From Paenibacillus sp. 32O-W (lineage in GTDB: Bacteria; Bacillota; Bacilli; Paenibacillales; NBRC-103111), in assembly GCF_007679495.1 (NCBI RefSeq), contig NZ_VEGP01000012.1, positions 1 to 64,000 on the forward strand: DNA of 64,000 bases, in the 5' to 3' direction. This document shows positions 17,428 to 24,638 of this stretch, one piece after another. The position numbers and the translations under genes are program-made. The first letter of the stretch is position 1; every line of letters starts with the position of its first letter. The notes below the pieces were generated by a model. It saw only the letters and a program-made list of their open reading frames with translations. It was not told the DNA's origin and ran no database searches.

Positions 17428-18492
17428 ATGACTGTGAATAGAGAGCAAGTAATGGCAGCCATTCACAAGGTTTCGGAAGCCATGAAAACTATGAAAAACG
17501 ACAGCATGGAAGAGCAGTATCCTATCGGACTGATCGATATTCATTTATGGGAATGGCCTCAGGGCGTGGGACTTTACGGCATGTATCAATACTACGAGGA
17601 AACGAAGGACGAAGCCACCTTTCAATTTCTGGTGGACTGGTACCGCGCTCGGATCCGGGAAGGATTGCCGGAGAAGAATGTCAATACCTGCTCGCCGTTA
17701 ATTACGTTGATTTCGATATGCGAGCAGACAGGGGATCCTCAATTTGAGGCGGTGTGCGATGAATGGAGCCGCTGGATTATGGACGGGCTGATCCGGACCG
17801 GAGACGGGGCGTTCCAGCATATGATTACGGGTGATCCCAACGACGGGCAGATTCTGATCGACACCCTTTTTATGACCGTGCTGTTCCTGGCGAAGGCGGG
17901 CGTTTATTTCAAGCGCCCCGAATATGTGGAGGAAGCCAAGAGGCAGTTCCTGATTCATATCAAATATTTGTACGACAAAACTACAGGCTTGTTCTATCAC
18001 GGCTGGGATTTCTACGGCAAACATAATTACGGGGCGGTCCGATGGGGCAGAGGCAATGGCTGGTACACCTGCGGGGTAGTCGATTTCATCGATATGATCG
18101 GACTGGAAGGCGGAATCAAGGATTATTTGCTTGATACGATGCGTACCCAGGTAGCCGCGCTGATCCGGCTTCAGGATGAGTCCGGATTATGGCCGACGGT
18201 TCTGGACGATCCGTCCTCTTATTTGGAAACCTCCTGCACAGCCGCATTCGGCTATGGCATTTTGAAGGGAGTCCGCAAAGGATATTTGGATTCGTCCTGC
18301 TTGTCCAGCGGCATACGGGCGCTCGAAGCGGTAATGGGACAGATTGACGCTAACGGTGTCGTCGGGCAGGTCTCGTATGGAACTCCTGTCGGCAACGACG
18401 TGCAATTTTACAAGGATATTCCGATCAGTCCTATGACTTATGGACAGGCGCTTTCGCTGCTCATTCTGATGGAAGGCTTGAAGCTATCCTGA
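17428..18492 (+). CDS. GH105 unsaturated rhamnogalacturonyl hydrolase (YteR/YesR type)
   Basis: 354 residues, ATG start with GGGAGGGAG upstream. GH105 enzymes remove the unsaturated uronic acid left at the end of oligosaccharides by polysaccharide lyases, working by hydration of the double bond. Asp145 in LIDTLFM matches the catalytic aspartate of YteR (Asp143 there), and VRWGRGNGWY is the conserved substrate-site loop. There is no signal peptide, so it works on imported oligosaccharides. It sits 21 bp after the 832-residue gene and is followed closely by a sugar isomerase, giving a compact import-and-degrade operon. Sub-specificity (rhamnogalacturonan or another unsaturated glycan) cannot be told. 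Confidence 0.9.
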   Translation: MTVNREQVMAAIHKVSEAMKTMKNDSMEEQYPIGLIDIHLWEWPQGVGLYGMYQYYEETKDEATFQFLVDWYRARIREGLPEKNVNTCSPLITLISICEQTGDPQFEAVCDEWSRWIMDGLIRTGDGAFQHMITGDPNDGQILIDTLFMTVLFLAKAGVYFKRPEYVEEAKRQFLIHIKYLYDKTTGLFYHGWDFYGKHNYGAVRWGRGNGWYTCGVVDFIDMIGLEGGIKDYLLDTMRTQVAALIRLQDESGLWPTVLDDPSSYLETSCTAAFGYGILKGVRKGYLDSSCLSSGIRALEAVMGQIDANGVVGQVSYGTPVGNDVQFYKDIPISPMTYGQALSLLILMEGLKLS

Positions 18493-18531
18493 TACAAAAT
18501 GATTCATAAAATAGGGAAGGGGCATATCAGC

Positions 18532-19359
18532 ATGATTACGCTAACCGGCTTTGCCGATGAAATTTCCGCAGATCTGAAAGAACAACTGGATTGCCTTCAA
18601 TCCGAAGGAATCCGTTATCTCGAATTTCGCGGGGTATGGAATAAAAACGTCCTCGATTTGACGGACGAGGAATTGGCTCAAGTGAAGGAAATGCTGGATG
18701 AACGGGGAGTACAAATTTCCGCTATCGGCTCCCCGATCGGCAAAATTAAAATTACCGATCCTTTCGAGCCGCACATCGAGAAGTTTCATCGGGCGGTGCA
18801 GATCGCCAAGTATTTTGGCACACGCTATATCCGAATCTTCTCCTTCTTTATACCGGAGAACGAAGACCCATCCGTGTACCGTGACGAAGTGATGAGGAGA
18901 CTGAAGGAATTGGTCAAAATAGCCGAGGAAGCGGACGTTATTCTGCTTCACGAGAATGAGAAGGAAATTTACGGCGACAACACGGAAAGATGTCTGGATA
19001 TTCTCACGACCTGCAGCTCCAGTCATTTGCGCGCCGCTTTCGATCCGGCCAATTTCGTGCAATGCGGTGTCAAGCCTTTCGATCAAGCTTACGCTCCGCT
19101 TAGGCCTCATGTGGAATATGTTCACATTAAAGATGCGCTTTTTGCCGACGGCTCGGTAACTGTGGCCGGACAAGGGGATGGCCAGGTTCCTGAGGTGCTG
19201 GCGGCTTTGAAGGAATCGGGATATACGGGCTTCATGTCGCTGGAGCCTCATCTGCAGGCAGCGGGAACGTTCCAGGGCTTTAGCGGCCCGGATTTGTTCA
19301 AGGAAGCTACCGGCGGACTGAAGAAGCTGCTTTCCGATTTGAACTGGTCCTGGAATTAA
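18532..19359 (+). CDS. sugar phosphate isomerase/epimerase family TIM barrel (xylose isomerase-like)
   Basis: 275 residues from the ATG at 18532, which has AGGGAAGGGG upstream; an ATG at 18499 lacks one. AP-endonuclease-2 fold with the metal-binding residues spread along the barrel: LLHENEKEIYG, RAAFDPANFVQ, VEYVHIKDA and FMSLEPHL. Members are keto-sugar isomerases or epimerases, or related enzymes acting on polyols. As last gene of the operon it probably processes a monosaccharide released by GH105. The exact substrate is unknown. Confidence 0.82.
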   Translation: MITLTGFADEISADLKEQLDCLQSEGIRYLEFRGVWNKNVLDLTDEELAQVKEMLDERGVQISAIGSPIGKIKITDPFEPHIEKFHRAVQIAKYFGTRYIRIFSFFIPENEDPSVYRDEVMRRLKELVKIAEEADVILLHENEKEIYGDNTERCLDILTTCSSSHLRAAFDPANFVQCGVKPFDQAYAPLRPHVEYVHIKDALFADGSVTVAGQGDGQVPEVLAALKESGYTGFMSLEPHLQAAGTFQGFSGPDLFKEATGGLKKLLSDLNWSWN

Positions 19360-19384
19360 CGAAAATTTGCTGGTTTTACGGCAT

Positions 19385-19398
19385 TGTTAACGTTTGCA
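19385..19398 (+). promoter_or_regulatory. cre-like sequence in a convergent intergenic gap
   Basis: TGTTAACGTTTGCA matches the CcpA site consensus at 13 of 14 positions, but lies downstream of both flanking genes, 26 bp past the isomerase stop. It may be fortuitous or act as a roadblock site; I report the match only. Confidence 0.3.
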
Positions 19399-19520
19399 AT
19401 CGCTGAGATCGATCCGGTCGCCCCGCCATGCATTGCAAAGCATGATGAAGCAGCTCGCGTTAAGAAAATTTCTTAATGACTCGCTGTGCTATTGGTTGGG
19501 GAACTGCGGCATAAGCATGT

Positions 19521-19547
19521 AACGGCTTCCTTATGGGGGCCGTTTTG
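19521..19547. terminator. bidirectional terminator between isomerase and L,D-transpeptidase genes
   Basis: AACGGCTTCC pairs with GGGGGCCGTT (10 bp with two G-U pairs, 4-nt loop), followed by TTTG. It lies between converging genes and could serve both. Confidence 0.7.
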
Positions 19548-20399
19548 TCATTCCACCAGTCCCATAGCCATATAATCATGCTGGTTGACCACCCCGTCGA
19601 CCGGAAGGCCATGCGCCTTTTCATAGGCCTTCATAGCCTGTTCCGTAGAGGCCCGGAATTTGCCGTCGCAAGGCCCCTCATAATAGCCTGCACTGCGAAG
19701 CCGGCTCTGAATGAGCTGCACATCGGCTCCGCTATCGCCTCTGGCAAGATCCCGCGGGTTGCGGTGAGGTTCACCGAGCGCATGCCCAAGGATGGAGACG
19801 GTAGTTCCCACCTTCACCCATTCAAACAGCTCCTCCACCTGGTGGTTTCTCATGCGAATGCAGCCGTGGCTGGCATCCTGTCCAATGGAGGAAGGCCGAT
19901 TCGTTCCATGGATTCCATAAATGCCCCAAGGCACGTTCAGACCGATCCAGCGGGTGCCGAAGCCCGAGCCCCAATGGGTATATTTGTTAATGACCTTCCA
20001 GTCTCCAGCTTGTGTAGGAGTCTGAGGTTTCCCCAGAGCGATCTTGTATTTTTTGTACAGCTTGCCGTCAATCATAACTCTTAATTCGTTACGCAAAGGC
20101 AGAATTTCAATCGTTACCTCGCCCGGCGGGTGAGGACTTGGTTTTCCCCCTTGAGCATCGTTCTGAACGATAGCTTGTTCCATGGATCCAATAACTGTCG
20201 AGCCCATCCATTCCAGGGAAGAGCAATTCTCCAAGGATTGAGCAGATTCCCGGACTATCCCCCGTTCCCTATCCGGATGCATCCAAACCAAAGCTGTTTT
20301 CCGCTCCAAGGGGCCGTCAACATCAGGCAATGACATAGAGGAAAAGGAGAAGGTTTCACACAGCAAGCCGGCGGCTAGAAGCAGCATAATCGGGTTCAT
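19548..20399 (-). CDS. L,D-transpeptidase (YkuD) with peptidoglycan-binding domain
   Basis: 283 residues. It cross-links peptidoglycan stem peptides (3-3 links) or attaches groups to them. A hydrophobic N-terminal segment (about 1-18) directs export. The YkuD catalytic domain spans about residues 93-212, with IHGTNRPSSIGQDASHGCIRM; the catalytic cysteine is Cys180 and the His of SHGC precedes it. A C-terminal PG_binding_1 repeat (about 222-280, RGDSGADVQLIQSRLRSAGYY) anchors it to the wall. It starts 19 bp after the stop of an exported deacetylase gene on the same strand, so the two form an operon, possibly for spore or wall maturation. Confidence 0.93.
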   Translation of the reverse strand: MNPIMLLLAAGLLCETFSFSSMSLPDVDGPLERKTALVWMHPDRERGIVRESAQSLENCSSLEWMGSTVIGSMEQAIVQNDAQGGKPSPHPPGEVTIEILPLRNELRVMIDGKLYKKYKIALGKPQTPTQAGDWKVINKYTHWGSGFGTRWIGLNVPWGIYGIHGTNRPSSIGQDASHGCIRMRNHQVEELFEWVKVGTTVSILGHALGEPHRNPRDLARGDSGADVQLIQSRLRSAGYYEGPCDGKFRASTEQAMKAYEKAHGLPVDGVVNQHDYMAMGLVE

Positions 20400-20418
20400 G
20401 ATTCACCTCTGACGACCG

Positions 20419-21198
20419 TCAAGAATGAACGGATGATTCCATTTTATTAAAGGGAAGCAGTTCGGAGACGGTAACAAAGCGGAAGCCCCGCTGCTTGAGT
20501 TCGGGCAGGATTTGCTTTAGAGCCTCAACGGTCTGCGGATTTTTCTCCACATGGTCGTGAAACAGTACGATGTCACCATTCCTTGCATTATCGAGTACTT
20601 TACGGACGATTTTATCTACCCCAGGAGAACGCCAATCCTTCGTATCCTGATGCCATGACCAGAGTACGGTTAAATAGCCTGCTTCCTTTGAGGCCTCCAC
20701 TATATTCTCACTATAAAATCCGCCAGGAGGCCGAAATAATCTCGGTTTGTGCCGGGTGAGCGAAGTGATTAGCTGCTCATTTTTCAAGATTTCCTGACGA
20801 ATCTGTTCGATCGGGGTGCTCTGTTTGAAATACGGGTGATTATAAGTATGGTTGGCCAATTCATGTCCCTCATTCGCTTCCCTGCGGACAAGATCCGGGT
20901 ACTTCTCCATGCGTTTGCCTACCACGAAAAAGGTCGCCTTGGCGTCATATTGCTTGAGCAAGTCGAGAATTTGCGGGGTTTGTGCCGCATTCGGGCCGTC
21001 ATCGAAGGTGAGGGCGATGACTTTCTCATCGGTATTGATCTCCCATACGATCTCCCCCCGGGCTTCATAGTATTCCCGGCCTTTATCGTTGCTTCCGCCT
21101 TGCTTCTGAGCTGTAACGAACGAAGGGAAAGGAAAGGCGGCCAACACCATGGCGAGCGGCATCAATAGGAGAATTTTTCTAAATATAATGGATCGCAT
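20419..21198 (-). CDS. exported polysaccharide deacetylase (NodB/CE4)
   Basis: 259 residues with an N-terminal hydrophobic segment (about 9-30). The NodB domain covers about residues 60-250. Metal and catalytic motifs are present: TFDDGP near 64-69 (motif 1), HELANHTYNH (motif 2, the His pair), RPPGG (motif 3), WSWHQDTKDW (motif 4) and IVLFHDH (motif 5). Such enzymes remove acetyl groups from peptidoglycan sugars or chitin-like oligomers. First gene of a two-gene operon with the L,D-transpeptidase, supporting a cell-wall role (PdaB-like). Confidence 0.92.
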   Translation of the reverse strand: MRSIIFRKILLLMPLAMVLAAFPFPSFVTAQKQGGSNDKGREYYEARGEIVWEINTDEKVIALTFDDGPNAAQTPQILDLLKQYDAKATFFVVGKRMEKYPDLVRREANEGHELANHTYNHPYFKQSTPIEQIRQEILKNEQLITSLTRHKPRLFRPPGGFYSENIVEASKEAGYLTVLWSWHQDTKDWRSPGVDKIVRKVLDNARNGDIVLFHDHVEKNPQTVEALKQILPELKQRGFRFVTVSELLPFNKMESSVHS

Positions 21199-21391
21199 AG
21201 CTTCCTCCGGTAGTCTTTAATCTGTTCACAGGTTGTCCAGCCCTTCTCCATTCCATTCCGGGCATGGCTGGGTATGAAGCATAGTATTACCAAGTCCGCT
21301 TCCGATAATTTATCCGGCAGAATGTTCATATTAAAAAGCAAATATTATGGCATGGTCATATGAGATCAATGCCCCTTAAAGGTGATACGCA

Positions 21392-22519
21392 ATGAGAATC
21401 AGATCTTGGATAGGGTTGCTTCTAATAGCCGTAATATGCACCGGATTGGAGCCGCCAGCTGCTGCCCGGGGACGCCCGGCAGATTCGGCCTTCCTAACGG
21501 TCAAGAGCTCTCCCTCCGCTTCATACGAAACGACTGGGGAACTGCCCTTCAAAGGGTTAAAGAAAGCCATTGCCGAAGCCGATCGTGTCCATGCAGGAGC
21601 TCTGCCTTATACGGACCGTTATCTGACTATAAGAAGCGGGGGGCAATCTTCGGTGTGGCAGGTAGGGAGAGACGGGAGGTTGTATAATGCGGAATCCGGG
21701 GAACGGCTGCAGTTGGCCGGAGAATGGACAGATAAGTTAAAGCAGTATGCCGACGAAATGAGCAGGAAGCATTACGGGGAGCTTGTAGACTGGACGGAGG
21801 CCCGTCAAGCGATTTCCGTTAAAAGCACAGTGACGTTGATCGATTTGGAGACAGGTCTGTCGTTCCGGGCACAGCGCAGAGCGGGGCGGCATCATGCCGA
21901 TGCGCAGCCGGTTACGAAGGAAGATACGAAGGTGATGAAGCAAATTTATAATGATAAATGGAGCTGGAAAAGAAGGGCGGTTCTGATTCGCCATGGAGAC
22001 AGGCTGTACGCGGCCTCTATGCATGGAATGCCGCATGGGGGAGACGGGATTCCGGATAACGGCTTCTCCGGGCATTTTTGCATTCATTTTCGGAACAGTA
22101 CCACCCACGGCTCCAAAGCTAGAGACCCTGAGCATCAATTAATGGTTCATAAAGCCTCGGGCCGCCTGGAAGAGTATGTGCGAAGCCTGGGCCCGCAGGA
22201 GTTAGCAGATGCCTTCATCGCGGCCGTCCACCTCCAGCAGCATCACATGCTCGGATTATTTTTCAAATCTTCCCGTTCCCCGGAATATGTCCGTCTTATG
22301 GAAGAGGTACGTCCGCTGATCTCACTCCGTCCGATCCAACAAAAAAAGGAGATCAGTCAGGAAGCAACGGGATGGGCCGCGGAAATTCCGGCAGAGGTAC
22401 AAATCGAGAGAGCAGGGCGGAAAGCGGTCCGGCACAAGCTGCTCTTTAGAATGCATAGGGATGCCGCTGGAAGCTGGGTTTTAGCCGGGGTGGAAGGACT
22501 TGCGAACGGCAAGCCATAG
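21392..22519 (+). CDS. uncharacterised secreted protein with conserved His/Cys core
   Basis: 375 residues, ATG start. A signal peptide (about 1-25) ends near AAARG. Residues of about 70-130 may be a small beta domain. The core (about 145-255) contains AGRHHADAQPV, MHGMPHGGDGIP, GFSGHFCIHFRNSTTHGS and DPEHQLMV; this His- and Cys-rich pattern resembles secreted Firmicute proteins of unknown function and faintly recalls the SHGC motif of L,D-transpeptidases. The gene is divergent from the deacetylase/L,D-transpeptidase operon and followed 29 bp later by another deacetylase-like gene, so a wall-active enzyme is a reasonable guess. No function is established. Confidence 0.7.
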   Translation: MRIRSWIGLLLIAVICTGLEPPAAARGRPADSAFLTVKSSPSASYETTGELPFKGLKKAIAEADRVHAGALPYTDRYLTIRSGGQSSVWQVGRDGRLYNAESGERLQLAGEWTDKLKQYADEMSRKHYGELVDWTEARQAISVKSTVTLIDLETGLSFRAQRRAGRHHADAQPVTKEDTKVMKQIYNDKWSWKRRAVLIRHGDRLYAASMHGMPHGGDGIPDNGFSGHFCIHFRNSTTHGSKARDPEHQLMVHKASGRLEEYVRSLGPQELADAFIAAVHLQQHHMLGLFFKSSRSPEYVRLMEEVRPLISLRPIQQKKEISQEATGWAAEIPAEVQIERAGRKAVRHKLLFRMHRDAAGSWVLAGVEGLANGKP

Positions 22520-22548
22520 GAAATCCAACGAATAGGAGAGTGATCCTG

Positions 22549-23349
22549 GTGAAGCGATGGCTGTTCATATTCATATTACAGGCAATTTGGCTACCGCCTC
22601 TGATCCTTGGACCCGGCATAGCTTACGCCAAGCCCGATAAGATGAGGCCCAACATGAGCTCGGCGGCCGTGGTCATTGACGATTTTGGCAATAACATGAA
22701 GGGAACCGACGAAATGATCAATCTTCCTTTCAAAATAACCGTAGCGGTCATGCCTTTCTTGCCCTCGACCAAGCAGGATGCGGAGAAGGCATATAAGGCC
22801 GGGCATGATGTCATCGTCCATCTTCCGATGGAGCCCCTATCGGGGAAGAAGAGCTGGCTCGGCCCGGGGGCCATCACGACCGATCTGCCGGATGAGGAAA
22901 TTCGCCGCAGAGTCCATGCCGCCATCGATGATGTTCCACATGCCATCGGCTTGAACAATCATATGGGCTCCAAAGCGACATCGGACCCGAGAGTAATGAA
23001 GGCTGTTCTGGAAGCATGCAGGGAAAGGGGACTCTTCTTCATCGACAGCCATACCCATTACCGCAGCGTTATTGCCCAAGTGGCCGAAGAGGTTGGGATC
23101 CCTTGCCTGGTGAATCATCTATTTCTGGATGACGTTAAGTCCAAGAAGCATATGACCAGGCAGTTATCTTATATGAAGGAGCATCTGGATGACCATACGC
23201 CTTGTATAGCAATAGGCCATGTGGGAGCCGGAGGCAAGCTGATGGCAGAGGTTCTGGCGGAAGTTATTCCCGGTATGAACAAGAAATTTAACTTTGTCGG
23301 AGTATCCGATCTGTTGGCCGAAATGTACCCTATGGTTTCCGATCGTTAA
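22549..23349 (+). CDS. exported divergent polysaccharide deacetylase (YibQ-like)
   Basis: 266 residues from the GTG at 22549, better spaced from AGGAG (22534-22538) than the GTG at 22540. A signal peptide (about 1-26) is followed by the divergent deacetylase domain with VVIDDFGNNMKGT, DVIVHLPMEP, LNNHMGSKAT and FFIDSHTHYRS, the expected motifs of the family formerly DUF610. The Asp-Asp and His residues suggest a metal-dependent carbohydrate deacetylase, but the substrate is unknown. It sits 29 bp after the secreted His/Cys protein gene and ends at a strong terminator. Confidence 0.88.
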   Translation: MKRWLFIFILQAIWLPPLILGPGIAYAKPDKMRPNMSSAAVVIDDFGNNMKGTDEMINLPFKITVAVMPFLPSTKQDAEKAYKAGHDVIVHLPMEPLSGKKSWLGPGAITTDLPDEEIRRRVHAAIDDVPHAIGLNNHMGSKATSDPRVMKAVLEACRERGLFFIDSHTHYRSVIAQVAEEVGIPCLVNHLFLDDVKSKKHMTRQLSYMKEHLDDHTPCIAIGHVGAGGKLMAEVLAEVIPGMNKKFNFVGVSDLLAEMYPMVSDR

Positions 23350-23383
23350 CTAAAGCTCCCCGCAGCGGCAGGGGAGCTTTAGT
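23349..23383. terminator. strong bidirectional terminator
   Basis: A perfect 13-bp stem (ACTAAAGCTCCCC with GGGGAGCTTTAGT) with a 9-nt loop lies between the convergent deacetylase and LacI genes. Confidence 0.9.
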
Positions 23384-23389
23384 GCTGAA

Positions 23390-24400
23390 TCAGGCCAGGG
23401 GGCAGGTTGACTTCCGGATGTTTAAAGTGCCTGGCAGGACAATTTCCTGAGCCTGCATCCCGGCGGGCTCCTTGACCTGCTGGAACAGCAGCTCCACCGC
23501 CATGCCGCCCATTATTTTGGCCGGTTGGATTATGGAGGTGAAATAATCGACGTATTCTGCCGGCAGAGGGGAATACACGTCGTCGAAAGTAACCAGATTA
23601 ATATCCTCTGGAATTTGTAAACGGTACTCGCTAATCACTCGGACAGCGGTTAACAAATCCGCCGCCTGGGCAATGAAGACAGCCGTCGGCCTGTTCTCCT
23701 GAACCAGGAGCTTTCGCATGGCCTGCTCCATCGTTACTCCGTCTCTGTCGAGATCGATCAGCCGCTCCGGACCGGCCTCTATTCCTCTTTCCAGCAGGGC
23801 AATCTGGAAACCGCGGATCCGGTCCTTATAGGTAGAGAAACGCGACGGCGTCACCATGGCGATATTGGAATGCCCGAGGGAAAACAAGTAATTCGTCAGA
23901 TTCATCGCCCCGGACAGATTATCGCCGCGAACCAGGTGCAGATGTTCTCCTTCCACCCTCTGGTCCACCAATACGCAAGGGATTCCGCTCTGCTTAAGCT
24001 GAAGAAGGTGATCGCTCGATTCGTTCTTGCTCAGCAGGATGATCCCCTCGACATCGCGGGCCATCATTTGGCTGACCACCGCTTTTTCTTTATTCGGGCC
24101 GCTGGAGTTTCCAACAAGAACCATGTAATCCTTCTCGAAGGCTTTCTCCTCCACTCCCAACAGAATATCCATTCCGAAGGAATTGGCCGCAATGCTGCTC
24201 GTAAGAGGCAGCACCAATCCGATCATCATCGTCCCTTCATGGGACCGTTTCATCTCATTGGCGTTCAGATTCAGCTTTCGCATCGCTTCCCAAACGCTTT
24301 GTCTGGCGGCAGCGGAGACATTCTCATGATTATTGATGACCCGGGAAACCGTTGCTTTCGATACACGGGCCAAATCCGCAACTTCTTGAAGCTTCGACAT
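23390..24400 (-). CDS. LacI-family transcriptional regulator
   Basis: 336 residues, ATG start with GAGGAGA upstream. The N-terminal helix-turn-helix is LQEVADLARVSKATVSRVINNHENVS with a hinge helix; the rest is a periplasmic-binding-protein-like effector domain (about 60-330). It is divergent from the GH95 gene. A perfect palindrome of the LacI type, GAAACGTTTC, lies just downstream of the GH95 promoter, and an imperfect copy lies just before its own start, so it probably represses both until a sugar is bound. Confidence 0.95.
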   Translation of the reverse strand: MSKLQEVADLARVSKATVSRVINNHENVSAAARQSVWEAMRKLNLNANEMKRSHEGTMMIGLVLPLTSSIAANSFGMDILLGVEEKAFEKDYMVLVGNSSGPNKEKAVVSQMMARDVEGIILLSKNESSDHLLQLKQSGIPCVLVDQRVEGEHLHLVRGDNLSGAMNLTNYLFSLGHSNIAMVTPSRFSTYKDRIRGFQIALLERGIEAGPERLIDLDRDGVTMEQAMRKLLVQENRPTAVFIAQAADLLTAVRVISEYRLQIPEDINLVTFDDVYSPLPAEYVDYFTSIIQPAKIMGGMAVELLFQQVKEPAGMQAQEIVLPGTLNIRKSTCPLA

Positions 24401-24416
24401 TGCCGGTCTCCTCTCT

Positions 24417-24426
24417 GAAACGTTGC
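24417..24426. promoter_or_regulatory. imperfect LacI-type operator near the regulator's own start
   Basis: GAAACGTTGC differs from the perfect site at 24568-24577 in one of ten bases. It lies 17 bp before the lacI-type start codon, suggesting autoregulation. Confidence 0.45.
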
Positions 24427-24529
24427 AATTTGATTCTAATCATAACTTAGGATTGTTTTTATTGTCAAAAGGTTGTACGGCAAAAAGGTGCAGCAATATT
24501 TAGGGAAACGAGGACCGGCTAAAATTTGC

Positions 24530-24558
24530 TTGATAGTTCCGGACAGACCTCTTACAAT
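24530..24558 (+). promoter_or_regulatory. sigma-A promoter of the GH95 gene
   Basis: TTGATA (24530-24535), exactly 17 bp, then TACAAT (24553-24558). It is close to consensus in both boxes and sits 80 bp upstream of the TTG start. Confidence 0.8.
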
Positions 24559-24567
24559 AGTGAATAT

Positions 24568-24577
24568 GAAACGTTTC
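24568..24577. promoter_or_regulatory. LacI-type operator overlapping the GH95 transcription start
   Basis: The perfect palindrome GAAACGTTTC with central CG is typical for LacI-family regulators. It begins 10 bp after the -10 box, where bound repressor would block initiation. CcpA is an alternative binder since it shares the AACGTT core. Confidence 0.65.
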
Positions 24578-24638
24578 TGAAACATAACATAAACGTGAAT
24601 TAGCAATAATTGTCTTTAATGAGAAGGAGGAAACCACT

